A DNA stretch of 30,396 nucleotides from a virus. The translations under genes were made by a program, and so were the position numbers. Of this stretch, positions 15,264 to 21,719 are shown piece by piece. Within the stretch, counting starts at the first letter, position 1, and each line of letters opens with the position of its first letter. Where the stretch lies: positions 1 through 30,396 of IMG/VR virus record IMGVR_UViG_3300046007_011607. One strand, written 5' to 3'. The notes beneath the pieces were generated by a model. The model made no database searches and was not told the origin of the DNA. It saw only the letters and a list, made by a program, of their open reading frames with translations.

Positions 15264-15934
15264 GGCTCAACCCCCAGCGCCCGCAGGATTGCGGTGCGCT
15301 CGTCTGCGCGGCCAAGGTTGTAAAGGGCGCGGCGTGCGTCGTCAAGCGAAACGGGAGAGCGTGCCACCCGCAGCAGCTCCTTATCCGTCGCCACCGGATC
15401 GGCGCCAGGCGGTGGGAGTTGGAGGGATTGAGCCTGCCGCTGCCGGGCCCAGGCGATGGCCAACCAAGCCATGGTGGTGGAAGCGTTTATGTGATAGCCG
15501 CTGGTGGTGTGCACGCGCTTGGCCTCCTGGACCCATTGATCAAGTAGCTCGTCGCTCGGAATCTCAGCCGGGGCTGGAGCCGCTGCAGCACCATCCAAGT
15601 GCTCAGCCATCAACACCGGCAGGTCAGCCAGGTCATCGGGCAAGCGGGGTGGGGCCGGGCCAGGGTCGCGGTCGCCACGGATCAACCGCCCGCCAGTGGG
15701 TGGGGGTTTGATCGGCGGCTCGGGGGTGACAGGGCCGCCGTTGCCGTTGCCTCGTTGCATGGCGCTTTCAGACAGGGCGACCCGTACTTGCTCGCTTTCC
15801 CATGCCCAGTAACGAATCAACTGAGCTGTAAGCGGCAGCTCAGGAGGAGCTGCCGGGGCTGCCGGCTTGCTGTCTGGCGCGGGAGGATTGGAGCCACGGC
15901 AGCCCAGCCCCTTGATCCAGGTAAAAATTCCCAT
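15260..15934 (-). CDS. Unknown Pro-rich protein
   Basis: A 224-aa protein starting MGIFTWIKGLGCRGSNPPAP. Residues 15-35 and 60-95 are Pro-rich and probably disordered; helical parts lie at 35-60 and 120-215, ending RADERTAILRALGVEP. The C-terminal segment (LDDARRALYNLGRADERTAI) looks like a small helical bundle. The ATG at 15934 overlaps the ssb stop by one base. No function is assigned. Confidence 0.65.
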   Translation of the reverse strand: MGIFTWIKGLGCRGSNPPAPDSKPAAPAAPPELPLTAQLIRYWAWESEQVRVALSESAMQRGNGNGGPVTPEPPIKPPPTGGRLIRGDRDPGPAPPRLPDDLADLPVLMAEHLDGAAAAPAPAEIPSDELLDQWVQEAKRVHTTSGYHINASTTMAWLAIAWARQRQAQSLQLPPPGADPVATDKELLRVARSPVSLDDARRALYNLGRADERTAILRALGVEP

Positions 15935-16623
15935 CAGAAAGGCACCTCTTCATCAGATGCCGGGCCGCCGTAGCCAGGGGCCGAATACCCACCATCACCA
16001 CCATCACCAGCACCCGCGGCATCCCGCTTACTACCCAGCAGCTCCAGGCGGTCAACTGTGATGACCGGTTTGCTGCGCTCCTCGCCGGTGCCCTTGTCAA
16101 TCCAGCGGTCGAGCTTGAATGATCCGGTGATGCCCAGCAAGGAACCCTTGCGCACGTAATCGGCAGCGATCTGGGCCTGTTTGCCCCAGATCTCGAGGTT
16201 GAACCAGTCGGGTTCATCGTCCCGGCTACGGCGGTTCACCGCCAGGGTGAGGTTGGCGACCATGCTGCCGGACTCGAAGTAACGGACTTCGGGGTCGCGG
16301 CCGGCCCGGCCGACCAGCGCCACCCGATTGGCGCCAGGCAGGTCCAAGGGGAGGGACACTGCGTCAAATCTTTCAACCTGGAGACCCAAGGGCCGATCCT
16401 TTTCAATCCTGAACCGCCCCGACAGGATCCAATAGCTGTCGGCTCGGATGTTGGCGTCGGCCCTGACGGCAGCATCGCCCCAAACAGTGGCGGCAATGTC
16501 CATCGGGGGATCCTCGTGTTTGTAGGCGGCCACCTGCGCGGTGAAGGCGGCGCATTGGGTATCGCCAGACGAGCTGAGCGTGGGCGGGGCCTTGATGTAG
16601 GCCAGAAGAGTGATCAATTGCAT
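15934..16623 (-). CDS. ssb: Single-stranded DNA-binding protein with two tandem OB folds
   Basis: The ATG at 16623 is preferred because MQLITLLAYI matches the first beta strand of an OB fold; a TTG at 16656 (TTGA overlap) is the alternative. The 229-aa chain has a canonical SSB domain at about 98-200 (NRVALVGRAGRDPEV, WFNLEIWGKQA, SLLGITGSFKLDRW) and an acidic tip DEEVPF. Residues 1-95 repeat the same layout in diverged form (LITLLAYIKAPPTL, FTAQV, AATVWGDAA, YWILSGRFRI), indicating a second OB fold. Two OB folds per chain occur in Deinococcus-Thermus SSBs, which work as dimers. It should coat ssDNA during replication and recombination and recruit partners through the tip. Confidence 0.88.
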   Translation of the reverse strand: MQLITLLAYIKAPPTLSSSGDTQCAAFTAQVAAYKHEDPPMDIAATVWGDAAVRADANIRADSYWILSGRFRIEKDRPLGLQVERFDAVSLPLDLPGANRVALVGRAGRDPEVRYFESGSMVANLTLAVNRRSRDDEPDWFNLEIWGKQAQIAADYVRKGSLLGITGSFKLDRWIDKGTGEERSKPVITVDRLELLGSKRDAAGAGDGGDGGYSAPGYGGPASDEEVPF

Positions 16624-16652
16624 AAGGGGGGTTCGATGGGATGGGGCGGTGA

Positions 16653-17516
16653 TCAATCCAGGCCAGGGATCGGAGCGTCAGCAGCAGGCGCAGCACTAGG
16701 CCCCGACCGGCGGACTGGTGCAGGGGCGGACCGTCGGCCGGGTGCAGGGGCTGCAGGTGCGGGCGCGGGTGCTGGCTGGGGATCAGCGGCCACGGTGGTT
16801 CGCCCCTGGGGCAGCCGCTCAACCGTGCCGGGTTCGGTGGCCGGGGCGGGCTGCTCCGGGGAGCTGGGCGGCGCTTCAGGATTTGGGGCCTGGGGCTCCG
16901 CTTTAGGCTCTGCATTGCAGCGCTCAACGGTCTGAGGGCTGACGCCACAGTTGATGATCCTGGCCAGCGCTTCAGGCGGTGCAGCGCTCAGGTCGCTGGT
17001 TTTGCCCTGGGTTAATTCGAGCACAAACACAGCGATCCCTGCACTGGTCAGACCGGAGCGGCGGCAGGCGGCGGCGGCGGCTTGGATCAGGTCGGCGGCG
17101 GGCTTGGCCAGTGCCGGCGGTGCCGGCGATGCAGGCAACGGCGTCACCTTGTACGGCGACCGCTTTTGCCTAGCCACGGTCAGCGCGATCGACAGCGGGC
17201 CGTCCAGGTGCGATAGGTGCGACACCCTGATCCCGCCTACTGCAATGCCGCCGTAGATCACGCTGGGATCGCGAAACAATGTCACTCGCCGGCCCACGTA
17301 CCGCGAGGCATCGGCACCCCAGGCGGCGACCAAAACGCGCCGCATTGACTTGCACGGAAACCAGGGCTTGCCGCCGTCACCCTCGAACGAAACGGCTACA
17401 GGTTGCTCAGCGCTGCCGGCCGAGACCTTCGTAATTGTGATGGTCTTCGCGCCGGCGATTAGGTCGTCTGTGTTGAGCTGTGAGGATTTCGCCTCCAAGG
17501 TGGATCTGATGTCCAT
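16653..17516 (-). CDS. Recombination-slot protein of a widespread uncharacterised phage family
   Basis: The ATG at 17516 overlaps the exonuclease stop (TGATG), giving 287 aa. Residues 1-125 are the conserved part (LNTDDLIAG, PWFPCKSMRRVLVAAWGADA, YVGRRVTLFRDPSVIYGG); similar proteins sit beside YqaJ and SSB in many phages without a proven role. Residues 125-185 are helical, and the last 100 are Ala/Pro-rich and disordered, ending PIPGLD. The place between exonuclease and SSB is normally held by a RecT/Erf/Sak annealing protein, so a DNA-binding or annealing function is a reasonable guess. The sequence does not resemble RecT or Erf to my eye. Confidence 0.65.
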   Translation of the reverse strand: MDIRSTLEAKSSQLNTDDLIAGAKTITITKVSAGSAEQPVAVSFEGDGGKPWFPCKSMRRVLVAAWGADASRYVGRRVTLFRDPSVIYGGIAVGGIRVSHLSHLDGPLSIALTVARQKRSPYKVTPLPASPAPPALAKPAADLIQAAAAACRRSGLTSAGIAVFVLELTQGKTSDLSAAPPEALARIINCGVSPQTVERCNAEPKAEPQAPNPEAPPSSPEQPAPATEPGTVERLPQGRTTVAADPQPAPAPAPAAPAPGRRSAPAPVRRSGPSAAPAADAPIPGLD

Positions 17517-18217
17517 CAAAAAATGATCTCCTGCTCAGGTTGGATAGGTTCGGTAGCCGGGAAAATGGCGGCTTTCGCGGCGTACAGCTCCGTCAGCCGC
17601 TGCAGCTCAACTTCAGCAGCCTGTGCTGCAGTGATCAGTTGTGCGATCACCACCTCGTCACGCTCGCACCGGTGGATAAACAGCGGCAGACCGGGGGCGT
17701 AACTGATGTAGTCGGACCAGCGGCGGCCAGTGACAGCCAGGCCGGTCTGCACCTGCGGCACGTACTCAGTTGGGACCTCACAACTCAACAACGATCGCAA
17801 ATGGTTTTTCTGCCGGGGGCTCTTGATCTCAATCAGGCCGTCATCACCCACTAGCCCGTCGGGGCTGTAGCCGATGACGGTGCCGTCGAAATCAGCGGTG
17901 ACGAATCCGCACTCTTGCACCGGTGCTTGGTGCCTGGCATAGATGTCACGGGCCAACGGTTCCAGCAGATGCCCGCGGGCCATGTCGTCGTTGTAGAAGC
18001 TGGGTTCGCTTTCGCCGGTGATCCGCTCGGCCAGCAGCTGCAGCAACTGGGTGCGGCTGGTGTCGTTGTTGGCAGGCTTGCCGGTGCCCGTGATCAGGCG
18101 GCTAACGGCAGATGCCGTAATCATTCCCCGGCGCAGCGCGTGCCATTCGTCGCTGCCCTGCTCGACGTCGTGGTAATAAATCGGAGCTGAATGGCGGTGG
18201 TAGTCGGCGATTTTCAT
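17516..18217 (-). CDS. YqaJ/lambda-exonuclease family nuclease
   Basis: The start is set at the ATG at 18217 by ATGA overlap, giving 233 aa. The PD-(D/E)XK core can be traced: GMITAS (31-36), Glu86 in ARGHLLEPLARD, Asp120 in GYSPDGLVG, Glu130 and Lys132 in GLIEIKSP, and the helix with Gln157 (PQVQTGLAVTG). The enzyme would degrade one strand from duplex ends in a 5'-3' direction to make ssDNA for annealing recombination. Length is normal for YqaJ-type viral recombinases. Downstream coupling to the slot protein and SSB makes a compact recombination unit. Confidence 0.9.
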   Translation of the reverse strand: MKIADYHRHSAPIYYHDVEQGSDEWHALRRGMITASAVSRLITGTGKPANNDTSRTQLLQLLAERITGESEPSFYNDDMARGHLLEPLARDIYARHQAPVQECGFVTADFDGTVIGYSPDGLVGDDGLIEIKSPRQKNHLRSLLSCEVPTEYVPQVQTGLAVTGRRWSDYISYAPGLPLFIHRCERDEVVIAQLITAAQAAEVELQRLTELYAAKAAIFPATEPIQPEQEIIF

Positions 18218-18564
18218 CGCACCACCGTCGGAGCCACAGCACTTCCCAGCGTGCACCGTGCGCGGCCCTGCTCAACCCCTACCGTGTAGGCCAGGGTGGA
18301 GGCAATCAGGGCGATTACCCCCATCAAAATGCAGTTTTCAAATCCAGCACCTTGGCGGCGGGCGCGGCGCTGACCAGCTGGAAGCTGCCGGTCGGCGATG
18401 TTGCCCAGGCTTAGAGGCGCAACCCGTAGCGCAGCAATCCGCTGGGGCTTGGCCATGGCCTTCCAGGATGCACGCAGGCGCCCTAGGTAGTGCACCGTCG
18501 CGTCAAGGCGCTTGATGTCCAAAAATTCAGCTAGTGACACACGATCAGACGGTGATCGATTCAT
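18214..18564 (-). CDS. Small unknown protein with one membrane segment
   Basis: A 116-aa basic protein. The N-terminal 70 residues are Arg/Leu-rich and probably helical; residues about 77-95 form a hydrophobic segment (CILMGVIALIASTLAYTVGV). It is coupled by ATGA to genes on both sides. No family is recognised; a membrane-anchored small early protein is the most that can be said. Confidence 0.6.
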   Translation of the reverse strand: MNRSPSDRVSLAEFLDIKRLDATVHYLGRLRASWKAMAKPQRIAALRVAPLSLGNIADRQLPAGQRRARRQGAGFENCILMGVIALIASTLAYTVGVEQGRARCTLGSAVAPTVVR

Positions 18565-18902
18565 GGCGTTGGAGGATTGGAGAGAATTGGGTTGAGCCCG
18601 GCACCGAGGCGGATCAGGTGATGCACGGTTCTGGCATCGCTGGCCCCGCCATTGGCAGCGGCTACGGCATCCATAGCAGAAACCGAATCACGAAACCCAA
18701 GGGATTGGGCACCCCTAAAAATCAGGGAGCGAAAGGCACCTGCCTGGGTGTCGCCGGTTTGCTCCTGCAACTGCTTGAGCCGCTGGTGGGCATCCGCAGA
18801 GATATGCGCGTACACCGTCACGCTGTTGCCGGTTGCGTCGTAGATCGCACCGCTGACCCGCGTGCCGGGGCCGGGGCGGCGCTTTGGGGTAGGCTTGGTC
18901 AT
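18561..18902 (-). CDS. Small basic protein, possible ribbon-helix-helix-like
   Basis: The ATG at 18902 is chosen by ATGA overlap with the small membrane gene upstream (113 aa). The N-terminus is basic (TKPTPKRRPGPG), followed by VTVYAHISADAHQRLKQLQE, which has the strand-then-helix pattern of ribbon-helix-helix proteins, and another helix (AGAFRSLIFRGAQSLGF). DNA binding is plausible but not proven. Frames reaching further upstream are shadows of neighbours. Confidence 0.55.
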   Translation of the reverse strand: MTKPTPKRRPGPGTRVSGAIYDATGNSVTVYAHISADAHQRLKQLQEQTGDTQAGAFRSLIFRGAQSLGFRDSVSAMDAVAAANGGASDARTVHHLIRLGAGLNPILSNPPTP

Positions 18903-19048
18903 GGCTGCTGCGCCGCCTGCTGGGGCTGCTCGAACAGCAGAGGCTGGGGCGGCGGGGCCATGGTCTGGGGGGCTCGAAGTGCCGCAGAAAGCCAGGCGAC
19001 ACAGAAGACGCCGGCAAGGAAAATTCCCCCGGTGAACGGCAGGGTCAT
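18899..19048 (-). CDS. Small single-pass membrane protein, 49 aa
   Basis: A short frame linked by ATGA at both ends (start 19048, stop 18899), so it exactly fills the gap between two other genes. The product starts MTLPFTGGIFLAGVFCVAWL: residues 8-23 are a hydrophobic helix with a small-residue/Cys mix, and the rest is Pro/Gln-rich (PPPQPLLFEQPQQAAQQP). It could be a membrane anchor, a lysis accessory or a toxin-like micropeptide; sequence cannot decide. Confidence 0.65.
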   Translation of the reverse strand: MTLPFTGGIFLAGVFCVAWLSAALRAPQTMAPPPQPLLFEQPQQAAQQP

Positions 19049-19290
19049 GGCTGGGACCTTCCCTGCAGCGTGACAGCGCCACCCTTGCCGGCCAGCAGGT
19101 CATGGGCGCCAGAAATCAAGGCCTCAAGTGCCCTGCTATCGCGCCACAGGTCTCGTGTTTCAAGCCGCTGGGGGTGCCCAATCGGCATGGCTATCCGAGC
19201 GTTATACGCGGACTGAAGTTCGTCAGCCACTAGGGTCTGAGCGTCGATTGCCCGCTGCAGTAGCTCGCGGTGCCGAGGGTCGGTGATCAT
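19045..19290 (-). CDS. Small helical protein, first gene of the early operon
   Basis: The ATG at 19290 gives 81 aa starting MITDPRHRELLQRAIDAQTL. The protein is helical with a Glu/Arg/Leu pattern and no Cys pairs. Longer frames would run through the repeat region upstream and are unlikely. The leader lacks a Shine-Dalgarno sequence but holds CTCACCCCTCC about 10 bases before the start. As first gene of the 7.7-kb operon it should be transcribed from the control region at 19291-19420. No family is recognised. Confidence 0.55.
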   Translation of the reverse strand: MITDPRHRELLQRAIDAQTLVADELQSAYNARIAMPIGHPQRLETRDLWRDSRALEALISGAHDLLAGKGGAVTLQGRSQP

Positions 19291-19350
19291 CGATTCATTG
19301 ATGGAGGGGTGAGTGAGCGCGGTTTGCGCCCGTCTCCAGAACATACCATG

Positions 19351-19380
19351 ATCTGCCGTGATCTGCCGTGATCTGCCGTG
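19351..19380. repeat. Three tandem copies of a 10-bp unit (operator candidate)
   Basis: ATCTGCCGTG is repeated three times without change at 19351-19380, followed by a weaker fourth copy (AATTGGCATG, six of ten bases equal). The unit length matches one helical turn, so a protein could bind the same face three times. It lies between the divergent genes at 19290 and 19525, where an operator for the early operon would be expected. Confidence 0.7.
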
Positions 19381-19418
19381 AATTGGCATGGGGGCAGGCA
19401 ACGCTGCCCGGCAAAGGT

Positions 19419-19476
19419 GACAATCTGTGAAGCGTCACAGCGTTGGGCAGCCGTGGCGTTATCTAGGCGTTACATT
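19419..19476 (+). promoter_or_regulatory. Regulatory cassette, copy A (58 bp)
   Basis: The block starts GACAAT, contains the inverted repeat TGTGA-AGCG-TCACA (19426-19439), then a direct repeat GGCGTTA at 19455-19461 and 19466-19472 (11-bp period), and ends TTACATT. TACATT fits a -10 element; a TTGACA-type -35 is absent, suggesting activator dependence. A second copy of equal length lies at 20569-20626. Each ends about 50 bases before the ATG of a small gene. Confidence 0.65.
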
Positions 19477-19524
19477 CTGATCACCGGAGCAGAGACCCCC
19501 CCGGATCCAATCGCACCCCGCAAC

Positions 19525-19698
19525 ATGGACTACGAACTGCCTCACGCATACGCTTCCAACGCAGCAGAGGAACTGGAGGCACTGCAGGCCACCGACTTCT
19601 GGCTGGAGTTACCGGCCGATGCGCAGATTGCACTCTCCAAAGCGCACGGCATCCTGATCGGACTGACCGGCGCCATGGAGGCCGCTGATCTGGTCTGA
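19525..19698 (+). CDS. Small acidic protein, 57 aa
   Basis: The ATG at 19525 begins MDYELPHAYASNAAEELEAL. The protein is acidic and helical with no Cys. The start is set by the promoter-like cassette ending 48 bases upstream; an upstream extension in the same frame would read through that cassette. It is followed by a strong GC hairpin. No family is recognised; it might be an early anti-host or regulatory protein. Confidence 0.55.
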   Translation: MDYELPHAYASNAAEELEALQATDFWLELPADAQIALSKAHGILIGLTGAMEAADLV

Positions 19699-19706
19699 TC
19701 ATCACC

Positions 19707-19726
19707 GCGCCGGGCTTCCCCGGCGC
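19707..19726 (+). terminator. Strong GC hairpin after the 57-aa gene
   Basis: GCGCCGGG and CCCGGCGC pair perfectly over 8 bases around the tetraloop CTTC. A C tract follows instead of a T tract, so it may act as an mRNA-stabilising or pausing structure rather than a full terminator. A second hairpin, GCCCCC/GGGGGC with an 8-base loop, lies at 19783-19802 before the next gene. Confidence 0.45.
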
Positions 19727-19825
19727 CGCCCCCCCCAAATCCAGATCGCCAGCCGGCTACAGGCGTTAAACCGAGCCGAACCGCCCCCAGTAGTCCGGGG
19801 GCAATCAACCACCCCCCCCAATCCC

Positions 19826-20347
19826 ATGACCAAATCTCGAACCCTTCACCCCACTGCAGCGGCGGCACGCATCGCCCCTCTGCTGATGACCCTGGCCGGC
19901 ATGGCCATTGCGGCCGGGGGCATCTGGCTCTGGCGCCATCGCCAGCAGATTGCCGCGGCACTGGTCGCAGCGGTGGCCACCACCTACTCAGCCGGGGCCT
20001 GGGGCCGGCAGCACGTCGAGGCCTTAGCCACCGACGCAGCCCGGCGGCTCCCCGCTCAACCGATTGCGGCCCTGGCCCCGATCACCGCCATCCTGGCAGC
20101 GGCCTGGGGGCTGGTGGATCGCGCCACCATGGCCCGAGGGCATCGGGCGCAACGAACTCAGCTGGCGAACATTGATGACCTTGTTTCAGTGATTATAAAG
20201 GCCATTGACGCAAACAATGCTTATCTAAAACGGAGGCCAAATATAATAACATTGTCAAAGCAAGATTTTGGAATTGACAATGACAATATAAAATACCAGT
20301 CATGGCTTAGGTGGCTCCGCGACCACAATTGGACGGTGGTCCAATGA
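19826..20347 (+). CDS. Membrane protein with two hydrophobic segments
   Basis: A 173-aa protein. Residues about 16-36 (IAPLLMTLAGMAIAAGGIWL) and about 77-93 (IAALAPITAILAAAWGLV) are hydrophobic. The C-terminal 65 residues are soluble and charged (LANIDDLVSVIIKAIDANNA, RWLRDHNWTVVQ). Base composition drops sharply to AT-rich from about 20165, so the soluble tail has a different history from the membrane part. A GGCGTTA motif lies 58 bases before the start. No family is recognised. Confidence 0.6.
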   Translation: MTKSRTLHPTAAAARIAPLLMTLAGMAIAAGGIWLWRHRQQIAAALVAAVATTYSAGAWGRQHVEALATDAARRLPAQPIAALAPITAILAAAWGLVDRATMARGHRAQRTQLANIDDLVSVIIKAIDANNAYLKRRPNIITLSKQDFGIDNDNIKYQSWLRWLRDHNWTVVQ

Positions 20348-20580
20348 TGCCTGACCCCGGCGCCGCAGCCCAACGCCAGCGCCTATACCGCCAGCGCAAG
20401 CGGGGCCTGGTACCAGGCGGCCGGCGGATCCCGTGCGAGTGCTGCTCCCGGCGCCACACTGGCAAACATGGGCAGCTGTGTTCTCGATGCTGGCAGCGGT
20501 TGACGCCGGAGGGGCGAATAGCAGTTGCCGAGCGCGTATTCCTCCACCGTCAGGCCAAAGCTAAACGCGACAATTTGTAA
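20344..20580 (+). CDS. Small zinc-ribbon-like protein
   Basis: The ATG at 20344 overlaps the previous stop (ATGA), giving 78 aa; an ATG at 20347 is also possible. The basic N-terminus (AQRQRLYRQRKRG) is followed by CECCSRRH and CSRCWQRL, two CxxC knuckles about 14 residues apart: a small treble-clef or zinc-ribbon fold. Nucleic-acid binding is likely. The stop codon lies inside copy B of the regulatory cassette. Confidence 0.65.
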   Translation: MMPDPGAAAQRQRLYRQRKRGLVPGGRRIPCECCSRRHTGKHGQLCSRCWQRLTPEGRIAVAERVFLHRQAKAKRDNL

Positions 20581-20626
20581 ACCGTCACACTTGGCTGCAG
20601 TTGAGGCGTTATCTAGGCGTTACATT
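20569..20626 (+). promoter_or_regulatory. Regulatory cassette, copy B (58 bp)
   Basis: Second copy of the element at 19419-19476, same length without indels. The inverted repeat is slightly degenerate (TGTAA-ACCG-TCACA, 20576-20589). The direct repeat GGCGTTA at 20605-20611 and 20616-20622 and the closing TTACATT are identical to copy A, while the 15 bases in the middle differ. The first bases overlap the end of the zinc-ribbon gene; the ATG of the following gene is 48 bases downstream. Confidence 0.65.
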
Positions 20627-20673
20627 ACGGAGACAGGCAAGGGGAACCCCGAGCCGCCACCCAACCTCCAGCC

Positions 20674-20892
20674 ATGACCGCCGCCACCCTGACCGCCGAA
20701 CTTCCCACCGTCACGATTGAAGGCATTATCTACCAAATCATCAAAGAAAAAGATTTTACCGTTACCCCCGAAATGGTGGGCTGGTGCGAAACGCTTACCA
20801 TTCGGCAATGGCTCACCTTGAAGCGCCCTCGCGGCAAACTGTTCTATAACGCTGTTCGCTACGAATCCGGCGAATACAGCTCCGTTGCTTGA
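20674..20892 (+). CDS. Small unknown protein, 72 aa
   Basis: Starts MTAATLTAELPTVTIEGIIY, with alternating strands and a short helix (MVGWCETLTIRQWLTL) and ends in a Tyr-rich segment (FYNAVRYESGEYSSVA). It lies behind copy B of the cassette. There is no Shine-Dalgarno sequence; the leader is C-rich. No family is recognised. A 15-base GC palindrome-containing repeat follows the stop directly. Confidence 0.6.
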   Translation: MTAATLTAELPTVTIEGIIYQIIKEKDFTVTPEMVGWCETLTIRQWLTLKRPRGKLFYNAVRYESGEYSSVA

Positions 20893-20907
20893 CCCCAGCC
20901 CGCCGGG
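20893..20907. repeat. 15-bp repeat, copy 1 (copy 2 at 21226-21240)
   Basis: CCCCAGCCCGCCGGG is present identically at 20893-20907 and 21226-21240; it contains the hairpin CCCG-C-CGGG. Copy 1 starts right after a stop codon. Copy 2 lies inside the next reading frame, at the point where a TGC stands in place of that TGA. Confidence 0.6.
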
Positions 20908-20948
20908 AGCTTATCTCGGCAACAATCTACCATTGCCAACCTACGGTT

Positions 20949-21269
20949 ATGACTGCCACCACTGCCCAGCCCATTTATTGCGTCGAAGAGCAACAAGCCA
21001 TTTGGCTTTTTGCTAACAAAAAAGACGCTCAATCTTTTGACAACAAAAGAGCCGAAGATCACCGCTGGTCGAGAGTTTCCATATTTCGGGGCAGGCCATT
21101 CAACTCAACCGATGCCAACCGGCCCACAGAGCCAGGGCCTGGCCAAGATGGCTGCAAAAGAATCATGCGGCATTGCCACGAGTGGTGGCGTTCGCGTAAT
21201 GCATGGTGGGAGGCAGATTCTTGCCCCCCAGCCCGCCGGGGCAGGGGGCGGCGCCGGGGCAATGGCTGA
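20949..21269 (+). CDS. Small unknown protein, possibly extended by stop loss
   Basis: The ATG at 20949 gives 106 aa; a TTG at 20889 (TTGA overlap) is the alternative. The first 55 residues look like a compact alpha/beta unit (QPIYCVEEQQAIWLFANKKD, AEDHRWSRVSIFRGRPFNST). The end (CPPARRGRGRRRGNG) is an unnatural basic stretch encoded by copy 2 of the 15-bp repeat, suggesting the gene once stopped at about 21222. No family is recognised. Confidence 0.5.
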   Translation: MTATTAQPIYCVEEQQAIWLFANKKDAQSFDNKRAEDHRWSRVSIFRGRPFNSTDANRPTEPGPGQDGCKRIMRHCHEWWRSRNAWWEADSCPPARRGRGRRRGNG

Positions 21270-21309
21270 CCCTAATCTGACCACACCCCCAATTCCTATC
21301 ACTTCATGA
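21148..21309 (+). CDS. Possible small protein overlapping the previous gene
   Basis: A 53-aa frame starting MAAKESCGIATSGGVRVMHG and ending with an ATGA overlap on the gene at 21306. The overlap is the only positive sign. The Gly/Ala-rich middle (PAGAGGGAGAMADP) is low complexity, and it lies out of frame within the gene at 20949-21269. It may be a coupled leader for the 21306 gene or nothing. Confidence 0.25.
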   Translation: MAAKESCGIATSGGVRVMHGGRQILAPQPAGAGGGAGAMADPNLTTPPIPITS

Positions 21310-21680
21310 AAGAACCAACCGCCATCACCCTGCCGACGATCCACCTAAACGGCACCGGCGCCGCCAATCTGGAGGCCGAATATCGAGCCGTCCGGCAGAC
21401 GGTTGGCGAGGCCACTCGGCTACTCGAACAGGCCACCTGCAACGCCAGGGACTTTTACCCTCAGGAGCCCGGTGCCTGGCAACGCGCCCGAGACGAACGG
21501 ACCGAAACCTTCCGCCTGCTGCAGCTGGTGTCGAACTATGTCGAGCAGTGGGAGAATCACGCTGCGGATGCCCTGCGAGAACAACGCATTCGCAACCGTG
21601 AACGCGCAAGGACCATTGCAATGCTCGACCATGCCGAAGCGCGGGACAGACACCGCGATCACTCCAGGGACGACGACTAA
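21306..21680 (+). CDS. Conserved phage protein of unknown function
   Basis: A 124-aa protein starting MKEPTAITLPTIHLNGTGAA. The TIHLNGTG segment followed by a helix and the NARDFYPQEPGAWQRARDER segment resemble a family of about 100-130 aa seen in many phages, without known function. The rest is helical with coiled-coil potential and ends in a His/Arg/Asp tail. It is the last gene of this + unit, followed by an intrinsic terminator 7 bases after the stop. Confidence 0.7.
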   Translation: MKEPTAITLPTIHLNGTGAANLEAEYRAVRQTVGEATRLLEQATCNARDFYPQEPGAWQRARDERTETFRLLQLVSNYVEQWENHAADALREQRIRNRERARTIAMLDHAEARDRHRDHSRDDD

Positions 21681-21687
21681 CCACACC

Positions 21688-21708
21688 GCCCCCATCAAGG
21701 GGCTTTTT
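21688..21708 (+). terminator. Intrinsic terminator
   Basis: GCCCC and GGGGC pair around the loop CATCAA (21688-21703), followed directly by TTTTT. It ends the + strand unit 19525-21680. On the - strand there is no T tract, so it is unidirectional and would not stop the convergent operon ending at 21720. Confidence 0.75.
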
Positions 21709-21719
21709 CATGGCCACCC

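Noticed and set aside
12275-16100. Many long + strand frames opposite the early operon
   Set aside because: GC-rich DNA keeps antisense frames open; their products are Arg/Pro/Ala-rich without motifs, while the - strand frames carry Tmk, Dcd and SSB motifs.
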